Source: Melioribacteraceae bacterium 4301-Me
Lineage (GTDB): Bacteria > Bacteroidota > Ignavibacteria > Ignavibacteriales > Melioribacteraceae
Assembly: GCA_041538185.1 (NCBI GenBank)
Contig: JBGORM010000001.1
Coordinates: 248,001-312,000, forward strand
DNA length: 64,000 nucleotides
Direction of reading: 5' to 3'
How positions within the stretch are numbered: position 1 is the stretch's first letter; each line of letters opens with the position of its first letter. Positions 26,201 through 33,215 of the stretch are shown piece after piece. The notes beneath the pieces were generated by a model. That model saw nothing but the letters and a program-made list of their open reading frames with translations, was not told the DNA's origin and did no database searches. The position numbers and the translations under genes were made by a program.

Positions 26201-26300
26201 AGTTATAAATGGGAAGCTGAGTTTAAGTAATTCGTTCCGTTATGACTCTAATTATAAAAGTTTCTCTGCTTCTGTTTCTGCTTATTGGAGTATATTTTGA
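23205..26300 (+). CDS. TPR-repeat outer-membrane beta-barrel protein (PgaA/PelB-like architecture)
   Basis: The product is about 1031 residues. A signal peptide (RIFLNIFFILSLTFSTIFSQ) is followed by a long TPR superhelix to about residue 720; clear units are AHMQAGRYGEAIDQFNKFIA, GKCYRWLEEWKEAEKWYDEY, GYFTLWLGKYKIAEDAFKKA and LGDAYMAVKRYDEAEEVFQD. A Pro/Glu-rich insertion sits near 640. The C-terminal 300 residues (from LPPYGFSASIHNIGRLF) are amphipathic strands ending in SASVSAYWSIF, an outer-membrane barrel signature. PgaA and PelB export polysaccharide through the outer membrane with this same arrangement, so a polymer exit port is inferred. It overlaps the KaiC-like gene by one base. Confidence 0.78.
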   Translation: MRIFLNIFFILSLTFSTIFSQQKLESLKRLGIAHMQAGRYGEAIDQFNKFIAANPQFAEGYNLRGLCYEKRAEYQYAVLDFRRAIALNPSNDEYRKNLNRTLTAWHKLLYQNIQGYKRDIAVDPKKPSPYLEIGKCYRWLEEWKEAEKWYDEYLKRDDNASPDEIIRYTEILAKTGSILKGEKILKKYVERFPDDWRLWSRYGYFTLWLGKYKIAEDAFKKALGFKPFFKEAQDGLDLVKNQGYLVMYQPRSFERLYPIDRYYAVLKNNPDQDEVRFKLVKELIKANRYEEAYQQLQRLQTKHSEEEQFKSLWQTVTSFRDSLFNSDINKYTSIIKESPSDKNAVLKLADAYGNMLYYDSALVVLSNFLRNIPDDQELDVRFKYAQYSAWNYQWENAISTLNSLLKYDPNNLEYQLLRGQIAAWTVQDMDLGEQYLLNVYNKMPHDIRAPLALTTIYSWKNDYEKAKKYLDVAKSIAPNSPEVITAESNYELHLSAYKELQTFEIRNQAGKLAAEGKCDEALAKYDEYKSQRTALTKDELLEYADINSCVKNYGKAIEIYDSLLSQEFDYDVALRRAKNYLWNGDSLQAVDELENLHKIQPDNMDTYLFLGDAYMAVKRYDEAEEVFQDLYKKVLENQKKKLMSQQQIKSEPEPVKIVREPETDLLTNLSDEEVKEMINQRLMFLGDAYMQKKKYAAADDLYEQALEQTKDTSTIRMLKQRIEWLPPYGFSASIHNIGRLFGYLLPTNIGISPLSNFYADNQKLKFHNYGLLFEGGFIGSLSLGASWIRTNIYSSINNKQFTAFSGRASLFLLKFFTVSGSYGLLNILGEPIKYIGDLTMRYEKQSDISSVSISGYYNNNDARLVLYSQNIVNFRSKIEMYRFNAAYELLKKFKVSGYYAYYKISDSNEGNDLLLRIGRQFLLNSFFGYEYYFSDYAFISPFYYSPQNFTSHSLWGEYQYVPEKNLKLLFGGKIGYVPSVDFVISEISAEISFNPFELLVINGKLSLSNSFRYDSNYKSFSASVSAYWSIF

Positions 26301-26379
26301 CTTGCATTAGTGCAGAAACAAATTAATTTACTTGTTACATAAACTGAAACCTTATCATAGAATTTATGGAGAATGCACT

Positions 26380-27702
26380 TTGGATAAAAACAAAACTCTA
26401 ATATTGGCAATTAAACTTTGCATTTTGTTTTTTTTCTTAATTATTAATTTTTACTTCGTTCAGTATCTTTTCCCTAAAAGTAGTTTTAAGTCAACTTATT
26501 CAGATAGCATTCAAAGTGGAATTCCAATATTTACATCAACTCGGCAAAAAAATGAGGCTCCAAATTATAGAGAAGATTCACTTGGCAAATATGTACCGAT
26601 AACTGGTAATACTGGCCAGCTTAAATATTTTTTTGACGCACTTAAACAAACAAGTAAAAAAAGAATTAGAATAGGTTACTATGGAGATTCAATTATTTTG
26701 GGTGATGTTATTAGTGAATACCTAAGAGATTTTCTTCAGGAAAAATTTGGTGGCAAGGGTATAGGATTTGTTCCCATAATTTCAGAAGATATAAAAATGC
26801 GGCAGTCAGTTTACCACGAATTTTCTAATGATTGGAATTCTGCATCTATTGTGAAAAGGAATCCAAATAATTTGCCTTTAGGTATTAGTGGCAACGTAGC
26901 TGTTCCTAACTTAGGGAGCTGGGTTAAATATCAAACAACAAATTATTTGGCATCAACTCAAGTCTTTTATATGGCGAGATTATTTTACAGCAATGCAGAT
27001 GAAAGTTCAATTATCGAATATTCGGTTAACAATCAAAAACCTGTTCGGTTAAATCTAACTAAAAGTGATTTAGTAAACAGTCTTGATATTAACTCAAACT
27101 CTTCTATTACATCACTGCTTATTAAATTTATCTCTGGGGAAAAACCATATATTTATGGGGTAAGTCTGGAATCTGCTAATGGTATTTATGTCGATAATTT
27201 TGCAATGCCAGGTAATTCTGGGGTTTCGCTATTAGATATAAATGATAAAATTCTTAGTGAGTTTAGCCAAATTATGAATTACAAACTATTAGTATTTAAT
27301 TATGGCGCAAATGTTACTTCTCCAAATAAAGGTATATATACTCTATACGAAAATAAAATGGTTGAAGTAATTAACAAGTATAAAAAGCTATTTCCACAGT
27401 GTAGCATTATTCTAATAAGCGTAGAAGATAAAACTATGAAGATAGGCTCTAATTTTGTTACTAATCCAGATGTGCCACTTTTATTGAAATCACAAAAACG
27501 AATTGCAGAAAGAACCAACATAGCATTTTGGAATTTGTGGGAAGCTATGGGTGGAGAAAATTCGATGTATAAATGGGTGAATTCATCGCCTCCTTTAGCA
27601 TTGAGAGATTACGCTCACTTTACCCCTGAAGGCGGTAAAAAGGTTGCCGATTTATTTTTTAAATCTCTGATGGATGCTTATAGTAATTATAAGAACAAAT
27701 AA
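26380..27702 (+). CDS. Membrane-anchored SGNH/GDSL hydrolase
   Basis: The 440-residue product begins with one transmembrane helix (LAIKLCILFFFLIINFYFVQ) and then a periplasmic SGNH-fold domain. Visible blocks are IRIGYYGDSIILGDVISEY (block I Ser), LLVFNYGANVTSPN (block III Gly-Asn) and DYAHFTPEGGKKVADLFF (block V Asp/His). A jelly-roll-like insert lies between blocks I and III. Enzymes of this type add or remove O-acyl groups on exopolysaccharides (for example AlgJ/AlgX-like proteins), so polymer acetylation or deacetylation is inferred from context. The TTG at 26380 has GGAG eight bases upstream; TTG 26332 gives a longer form without a ribosome site. It follows the TPR-barrel gene by 79 bp. 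Confidence 0.75.
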   Translation: MDKNKTLILAIKLCILFFFLIINFYFVQYLFPKSSFKSTYSDSIQSGIPIFTSTRQKNEAPNYREDSLGKYVPITGNTGQLKYFFDALKQTSKKRIRIGYYGDSIILGDVISEYLRDFLQEKFGGKGIGFVPIISEDIKMRQSVYHEFSNDWNSASIVKRNPNNLPLGISGNVAVPNLGSWVKYQTTNYLASTQVFYMARLFYSNADESSIIEYSVNNQKPVRLNLTKSDLVNSLDINSNSSITSLLIKFISGEKPYIYGVSLESANGIYVDNFAMPGNSGVSLLDINDKILSEFSQIMNYKLLVFNYGANVTSPNKGIYTLYENKMVEVINKYKKLFPQCSIILISVEDKTMKIGSNFVTNPDVPLLLKSQKRIAERTNIAFWNLWEAMGGENSMYKWVNSSPPLALRDYAHFTPEGGKKVADLFFKSLMDAYSNYKNK

Positions 27703-27829
27703 ATAAAAGCTTTTTTACATTAATTAAGCTCACATTTGCCTTATTATATATTTCATAAAACAAGAAAGATTCTTGGAGATTAAATATTTCCTTTTCCCTT
27801 CACGTAAATCAGAAATTTAGCCAATAGTG

Positions 27830-27869
27830 AGTTAATTTAGATTAACTTATTTTCTTGCAATAAGTTAAT
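27830..27869. promoter_or_regulatory. Operator-like inverted repeats with AGTTAAT half-sites
   Basis: A perfect 11-bp inverted repeat ATTAACTTATT / AATAAGTTAAT with a 7-base spacer lies at 27841-27869. A third half-site, AGTTAAT (27830-27836), forms a second, smaller inverted repeat with the left arm. No T-tract follows, so an operator is more likely than a terminator. It is about 120 bp upstream of the sigma-54-like element, the distance range of an enhancer-binding protein site. Confidence 0.5.
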
Positions 27870-27989
27870 TTAAAAACTATATTTTCAGCAAAACTGTTCA
27901 AAATTGAGCCATGACAAGAAAAAATGTAACTATTTAGGAAATTTGAGGATTAAATTACACTAAAAAATGCACAATAAAGGGGTTTCCGG

Positions 27990-28005
27990 TGGCATTACAT
28001 TTGTT
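27990..28005 (+). promoter_or_regulatory. Possible sigma-54 (RpoN) promoter for the GT2 gene
   Basis: TGGCATTACATTTGTT matches the -24/-12 consensus TGGCAYRNNNNTTGCW at 14 of 16 positions, keeping the GG and the TTG at correct spacing. The predicted start of transcription would be near 28016, giving a leader of about 27 bases before the ATG at 28043. No rpoN or enhancer-binding protein gene is in the window. Confidence 0.4.
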
Positions 28006-28042
28006 TTCATTAGGTGTTACAAATATTTAATTTTTTATTGAA

Positions 28043-29455
28043 ATGGAAAAAAACTTACAAAAATTTCAAATAGCATTGGATAATAGAGAGCTAAGAGCTC
28101 CAAAGAGAAAATTTGGCAAAGAAAAAATGAGAGTAATAATTATATCTGGCATTTTATCGATTATATTATTACTAATAATAATTTACACTTTGCCTCTAAC
28201 AGTGCTTTCATGGAATGGACTATTTGTTTACGCTTCGATTGTTTCGCTGGTCATATTTTTATTCGTTTTGCTGATTAGATACTTTGGAATTTTATTTATG
28301 GCATATTTTTATTTGAATAGATATACACACGAAAAGAAAGACAGCTTTTATCCTTTAGTCTCCATTATAGTGCCGGTTTATAATGAAGGGAAAATTCTAA
28401 CCGAGTCGATAAGTTCGCTGCTTGATTTGGATTATCCGAATTATGAAATAATTATAGTTAATGATGGTTCAACAGATAACACAGCTCAAATTGCCGAAAG
28501 TTTAGTAGGATATCAGCAAGGGAGGAGGTCGTTAGTAAAAGTTTCGTTAATTAATAAGCCAAATGGCGGTAAGGCTAAGGCATTAAATGCTGGTATTCAA
28601 TACTCGGATGCGCAATTTGTTTTATGTATGGATGGCGACTCGCAGTTATCATCAAATACATTAAGAATGGCTATGAGGCACTTTGCTGACCCTACTGTTG
28701 GTGCCGTCGCTGGCAACGTGAAAGTACAAAACAGGAAAAAAATGTTAACAGATTTACAAGCTTTAGAATATCTTGAAGGACTAAATATGCCAAGAAGTGC
28801 TCAAGGTTTTTTAAAGATGGTTAACATAATTCCTGGACCAATTGGAGTTTTTAGAAAAATTGCATTACGGGATTCTGGTTTTTATTCGAGCGATACTTTT
28901 GCTGAGGATGCGGATATAACGTTAAAAATTTTAGCTAATGGCTGGAAAATCGTTTACGAGCCAAATGCTGTAGCATATACAGAAGCACCTGCTACTCTTT
29001 ATCAATTGTTGAAACAGCGATACAGATGGACTCGCGGCATATTACAAGCAATAAGAAAGCATAAAAATTATTTATATAATCCAACATTAAATTTCAACAA
29101 TACTCTGATTCTGTGGGCTATGTTTTACGAGACATTAATATGGCCAGCAATGAATATTTTCGTAAACTTGTTCTTTATTATCGTTGCTGTCTTCTATGGG
29201 ATGTCTAGCTTTATATTTTTATGGTGGCTTGGAATTGCTATATTAGACTTAATGGCAGCAGTGTATTGTATAGCAGTAGAAAAAGAAGAATTTAGACTTG
29301 TCCCTTATGCTATAATTTATCGTGTTGTTTTTATTTTATTAATTGATATAACTAAAGGGATGGCAACAATTGAGGAATTTTTAGGTGTTAGAATGACGTG
29401 GGGAAAACTAGAAAGAAAAGGTTTTTCACGAGCAGCTGCACCTGCTAAAGGTTAA
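28043..29455 (+). CDS. Processive family 2 glycosyltransferase (PgaC/BcsA/hyaluronan-synthase type)
   Basis: The 470-residue membrane protein has two N-terminal helices (near 30-50 and 60-85), a cytosolic GT2 domain and three or four C-terminal helices. The catalytic set is complete: SIIVPVYNEGKIL, IVNDGSTDNT, NKPNGGKAKALNAGI, CMDGDSQLS (DxD), TFAEDADITL (the catalytic Asp of the ED motif) and QRYRWTRG (Q/RxxRW). The last motif marks processive synthases that extrude a polymer while building it. Length and topology resemble PgaC (beta-1,6-GlcNAc) more than BcsA; there is no PilZ domain. The sugar used is unknown. It precedes the small membrane protein gene by 28 bp. Confidence 0.88.
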   Translation: MEKNLQKFQIALDNRELRAPKRKFGKEKMRVIIISGILSIILLLIIIYTLPLTVLSWNGLFVYASIVSLVIFLFVLLIRYFGILFMAYFYLNRYTHEKKDSFYPLVSIIVPVYNEGKILTESISSLLDLDYPNYEIIIVNDGSTDNTAQIAESLVGYQQGRRSLVKVSLINKPNGGKAKALNAGIQYSDAQFVLCMDGDSQLSSNTLRMAMRHFADPTVGAVAGNVKVQNRKKMLTDLQALEYLEGLNMPRSAQGFLKMVNIIPGPIGVFRKIALRDSGFYSSDTFAEDADITLKILANGWKIVYEPNAVAYTEAPATLYQLLKQRYRWTRGILQAIRKHKNYLYNPTLNFNNTLILWAMFYETLIWPAMNIFVNLFFIIVAVFYGMSSFIFLWWLGIAILDLMAAVYCIAVEKEEFRLVPYAIIYRVVFILLIDITKGMATIEEFLGVRMTWGKLERKGFSRAAAPAKG

Positions 29456-29483
29456 TTAATAAAAAAGCAGTGAAGGAGTAGCA

Positions 29484-29945
29484 ATGGAACTAATTCCGAT
29501 ACTTTCGCTCATAATATTGGTGGCAACTATTTCTACTTTTATATTAGCGGTCGGTGCATATATTCTATATAAAATTAGAGAAAGTAAAGGATTAACAGCC
29601 GAAGCACCACAACCGTCTGCTATACCTGCCGAATTAGTTACCCCAGCACCAATGGCAGTAGAGCAAAGAGTAGTAGAACCTGGAAGACGCACTTTTGCTG
29701 AGCAGGGACCTGTTCCTACATTTGAACAAGCAAGAGCTGGCGGCCCAGAGCTAAGGCCCACTTTCGTTACTGGCGAAAGACCTTATACGCAAGAACAAAA
29801 GTATCACACACCTGGTGCACCTCGACCAACTTCTGATGCAGAAAAATATGTTCCTCAAAAAAAATACTTGCGGTATACGAACGAAGGCTATGAAGAACCA
29901 GTTAAAAGTAAAAAGTCTAACGAAGATAATTTGAGATGGCGGTAA
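29484..29945 (+). CDS. Small single-helix membrane protein with a Pro-rich tail, unrecognised
   Basis: The 153-residue protein has one N-terminal transmembrane helix (LIPILSLIILVATISTFILA) followed by a low-complexity, Pro/Glu/Ala-rich tail (PAPMAVEQRVVEPGRR, QEQKYHTPGAPRPTSD) and a basic end (KSKKSNEDNLRWR). It starts after a good GAAGGAG site. Its position between the synthase and the NodB-like protein genes, and a 10-bp overlap with the latter, suggest a small accessory subunit of the synthase complex like PgaD (inference). I do not recognise a family. Confidence 0.6.
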   Translation: MELIPILSLIILVATISTFILAVGAYILYKIRESKGLTAEAPQPSAIPAELVTPAPMAVEQRVVEPGRRTFAEQGPVPTFEQARAGGPELRPTFVTGERPYTQEQKYHTPGAPRPTSDAEKYVPQKKYLRYTNEGYEEPVKSKKSNEDNLRWR

Positions 29946-31834
29946 AACTTAAAACGGGGTTAAGAGTTAACTACTCAATTATTTTTCTAAGCGGATTAGT
30001 CCTACTAATAGCCGCTTTTCTGGTTTTTTTACTAATAATTAAAAACATCTACGGCAATTATCAAATAGAACAAATATTGCCTACTAAGAATAATCTTACA
30101 CTGTTAACAGATTCAAAAGAAAGAAAAATTGCTATACTTTACTCAAAGTACACCGAGAACATGCTTCCTTCCGGTAACACTTGGCTTCGTGATAATATTG
30201 ACGCTTGGGAAAAATATATCAAAAATGCGAAGTTTACTTACGATGTAATAAGTGACCAATCAATTGAATTGGGTGACATATTTAATTATAAAACTTTGGC
30301 ATTGCCAGGTGCTAAATCGCTCAGCGATAAAGAGATTGTTCAATTGAAAAAGTTTATAGAACTTGGCGGTAGCTTGTTCGTCACCGGCGGGCCAGCAACC
30401 TATTCAGATGATGGTAAATGGAGAGGTTGGGACTTTTTTACTGAATTGTTTGGAATGAAATTTAACACTGAAATTAAACCTGAAGAAACATATAAGATTC
30501 ATACAATTAGAGGGGGTTTGCCAATTACAGCAGGAATACCTGCTGGATATGCCCTTAAAATTGCCACATGGGATAGGCCTATTATGGCGGAAGTCTTAGA
30601 ACCAAGAACAACTCAAGCAAGCTTTTGGTACGATTTCCGGCGCGAAGCTGGATTGGTTAGAGAAGGCATTAGTAAAAGTGCTGGAATCGCTTACGGTACT
30701 TATGGTCGTGGCAGATTTGTATGGTTTGGCTTCCAAATTACTTCAGTGTTGGGCTCACAAAAAGATTATGTCTTTTTTGAAAAACTTTTTAACAATACTC
30801 TAAACTGGTTAACTTACAATCCAACCGGAACTATTAAAATTTGGCCTGAACCATATTCTGCAGCTGCTGTTGTTTTGCCCACTTTAGATGAGGATATTTA
30901 CAGCGTTAATAATATTATTAATGCCGTTAGTTCTAAGCAATTCCCTGTAACTTTTTTTGTTGATCCACAAACAGCAATAAAAAATAGAAGCTTAATTCAA
31001 AACATTGCTCGATATGGTAAAATAGGTGCAATTGTGGATCTTGGATTTATATCTTCACCTGAGGACACTATTAATCAATTGTATACCAAAGAACTTCAAT
31101 CAACTAATATTAAATTTGCTTTAGATACTTTAAGTAAATTATCGAGTTCTAATGTAAATGCAATAATGCCTTATTATGGTTATTACAACAATAATACACT
31201 TCAGCTTATATCTCAGTATGGAATCAAGTTTATTGTTACAGATTCTCTTACCGATAGGTCTGAACCAGAATTAAAAATAATGGGTGATAAAAAATTTTTA
31301 GTTATTACCAAAACTGCGCGTGATGATTACGAAATTATTGGTAAATATAAATTGACCCAGCCCGAATTTCAAAAGTATACTTATGAAGAAGATGTTGATA
31401 GATTGCTGTTTGAAGGTGGGTTGTATGTGCTTAAACTGCATACGAAATATCAGTTGCAGCCTCAGTTTTCAGGAGTTGTAAATGATTTACTGAGATACAT
31501 TCGCAGTAAAAATATTTGGGTAACATCACTCGACGAGTTATTATCCTGGTGGGAAGAAAGAAAAAATATTGAAACCAGATACGAAACAAGAAGTAGCAGG
31601 AGAATTGCAGTTGAAATTACTAACCCATCGGATATGGCTGCAGAAAATTTAGTGATGGAAGTACATTTGAATAAAAAAGTTACAAATGTTCATGTATCAG
31701 CTGAACTTATTAATACTAAAATCCCTAAATATGATTTATCAGACGACCAGCAGACAATTTATTTCTATGTTGATAAAATGGAACCCCACGAAACAAGAAC
31801 ACTTTTAGTTGACTTTGATAATGTTTCTATTTGA
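29936..31834 (+). CDS. Membrane-anchored protein with GATase-like and degenerate NodB-like deacetylase domains
   Basis: The 632-residue protein has an N-terminal anchor helix (SIIFLSGLVLLIAAFLVFLL). Residues 65-290 form a class-I glutamine amidotransferase-like/ThuA-like fold (KIAILYSKYTENML, YKTLALPGAKSLSDKEI, FIELGGSLFVTGGP, YGTYGRGRFVWFGFQI). Residues 295-530 look like a NodB polysaccharide deacetylase: SAAAVVLPTLDEDIYSVNNI, FPVTFFVDPQ, ALDTLSKLSSSNVNAIMPYY and IRSKNIWVTSLDELLSWW. The usual TFDDG is replaced by TLDED and no HxxxH motif is seen, so deacetylase activity is doubtful. A beta-sandwich closes the protein. It could play the PgaB-like role of handling the polymer in the periplasm (inference). 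Confidence 0.65.
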   Translation: MAVKLKTGLRVNYSIIFLSGLVLLIAAFLVFLLIIKNIYGNYQIEQILPTKNNLTLLTDSKERKIAILYSKYTENMLPSGNTWLRDNIDAWEKYIKNAKFTYDVISDQSIELGDIFNYKTLALPGAKSLSDKEIVQLKKFIELGGSLFVTGGPATYSDDGKWRGWDFFTELFGMKFNTEIKPEETYKIHTIRGGLPITAGIPAGYALKIATWDRPIMAEVLEPRTTQASFWYDFRREAGLVREGISKSAGIAYGTYGRGRFVWFGFQITSVLGSQKDYVFFEKLFNNTLNWLTYNPTGTIKIWPEPYSAAAVVLPTLDEDIYSVNNIINAVSSKQFPVTFFVDPQTAIKNRSLIQNIARYGKIGAIVDLGFISSPEDTINQLYTKELQSTNIKFALDTLSKLSSSNVNAIMPYYGYYNNNTLQLISQYGIKFIVTDSLTDRSEPELKIMGDKKFLVITKTARDDYEIIGKYKLTQPEFQKYTYEEDVDRLLFEGGLYVLKLHTKYQLQPQFSGVVNDLLRYIRSKNIWVTSLDELLSWWEERKNIETRYETRSSRRIAVEITNPSDMAAENLVMEVHLNKKVTNVHVSAELINTKIPKYDLSDDQQTIYFYVDKMEPHETRTLLVDFDNVSI

Positions 31835-31970
31835 TAAATATGTTACTAAACTTTTTCCCCAGCCGATTTATTCATTTAATAATTTTTTGGTTCTTCATTT
31901 ACTAAGTAATTAATAACATCTGAAATATGATTATATTTCATATTAGCAAGAAGAAATATTAGGAAATTTG

Positions 31971-33215
31971 ATGATTAAGCTGAATGTGAAGATTATATAC
32001 TCAATTTTATTTATAGCTTTATTTATGTGGTATTGTGTTGAAAATATAACCGATAGCCAAACTTCTACCCCTTCCATTGAATTGTATTCCCCTTTAAGCG
32101 GAGATACCGTTCACATTGGCAAAAATACTATAAAATATGCTGCAACAGATGCACCAGGCGGTAGTGGATTAGATCATTTTGAAATTTTTATAAATAATGT
32201 ATCAAGTAAAATTGTACCTGTAAATTCAGATGGCTCTAATCCTAATCTATTCCTTGAAGTAGATTCCTCATTAATTTTTAAAAAGATTACTTACTACGTA
32301 GTAGTATACAACAAAGCCGGTAAGTATAAAAAAAGTGCAACTCAAGAAAATATTTATGTTATTGAAAATGTTCCTAAAGCTCCAGGCAATTTAACATTAA
32401 CACGAATTGACGACTACACAGTGAATCTTTTATGGGATGATAGCGCTAATAACGAAACTAACTATGAAGTATGGCGTAAAGAAGGTACGAATGGTAATTA
32501 TCACAGAATTCAATTGCTTCCGGCAAATACAATAAGTACTAACGATGGTGGTCTTTCTCCTTTTGTTGATTATTTTTATAAAGTAAGAGCTTTTAACAAT
32601 GCCGGCTTTTCAAATTTTAGCAACGAAGTTAGTACTAACACTTTGCCAGGCGGACCTTGGAATTTAACAGCTGAAGCTATTGGTGCCTCCAAAGTAATTC
32701 TTCACTGGAATGATTTTGCTGTTAATGAAATGGGTTTTATTATTGAACGAACTAATCCTCGTACAGGCAACTTTGAACGACTCTCCCCAAATGCTTTGCC
32801 AAATTCTACTGAGTATACTGATTATTCCGTTATGGCTTCAACTGGATATAAATACAGAGTAGCTTATTATACAAGTACAACGGTCAGCGGTTATTCTAAT
32901 GAGGTATCAATTTCAACGTTCTATACTGACGTTCCTCAACCTACTAATTTAACTGCTGTTTTTAAAACTTCACCTGATAGCGTAATATTAAAATGGACTG
33001 ACAATACTTTTTTGGAAAAGGGAACTGTTGTTGAAAGAAAGACAGGCAGCGGCGGTGCATTTAAAGAAATTGGTACTACTGCTTCAGATGTTTCTAAATT
33101 TGCAGATACTTCAGTATCAAGAGGCGTAACTTATTATTACAGAGTTCGACAAATTTTAGGTGATCGCATTTACACTGAATATTCAAACACTGTGCAATTG
33201 ACAACACCAAATTAA
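31971..33215 (+). CDS. Exported protein with an Ig-like and three fibronectin type III domains
   Basis: The 414-residue product begins with a hydrophobic signal or anchor (KIIYSILFIALFMWYCVENI); the WYC is not a good lipobox, so lipidation is uncertain. An Ig-like domain (SIELYSPLSGDTVHIGKNTI ... GKYKKSATQ) is followed by three Fn3 domains, each starting (A/P)xNLT and ending YYYRV or similar: PKAPGNLTLTRIDDYTVNLL, GGPWNLTAEAIGASKVILHW and PQPTNLTAVFKTSPDSVILK. No T9SS tail is present. AGGAAA precedes ATG 31971. Its stop codon directly abuts the start of the PAS sensor gene (TAA-ATG), so surface binding protein and sensor are translated together. Confidence 0.75.
   Translation: MIKLNVKIIYSILFIALFMWYCVENITDSQTSTPSIELYSPLSGDTVHIGKNTIKYAATDAPGGSGLDHFEIFINNVSSKIVPVNSDGSNPNLFLEVDSSLIFKKITYYVVVYNKAGKYKKSATQENIYVIENVPKAPGNLTLTRIDDYTVNLLWDDSANNETNYEVWRKEGTNGNYHRIQLLPANTISTNDGGLSPFVDYFYKVRAFNNAGFSNFSNEVSTNTLPGGPWNLTAEAIGASKVILHWNDFAVNEMGFIIERTNPRTGNFERLSPNALPNSTEYTDYSVMASTGYKYRVAYYTSTTVSGYSNEVSISTFYTDVPQPTNLTAVFKTSPDSVILKWTDNTFLEKGTVVERKTGSGGAFKEIGTTASDVSKFADTSVSRGVTYYYRVRQILGDRIYTEYSNTVQLTTPN

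Larger units (their letters stand above)
27703..28042. other. Regulatory gap before the GT2 synthase gene
   Basis: This 340-bp stretch has no gene. It carries an inverted-repeat cluster (27830-27869) and a sigma-54-like promoter (27990-28005), listed separately. The remainder is AT-rich without other structure that I can see. Confidence 0.5.

Noticed and set aside
28043..29455. GT2 gene considered as cellulose synthase BcsA
   Set aside because: No PilZ domain, too short, and no bcsB or bcsZ-type genes beside it; PgaC-type topology fits better.
31846..31911. About 21-codon hydrophobic frame between the NodB-like and Fn3 genes
   Set aside because: No ribosome site, very short, and composition as expected by chance in AT-rich sequence.
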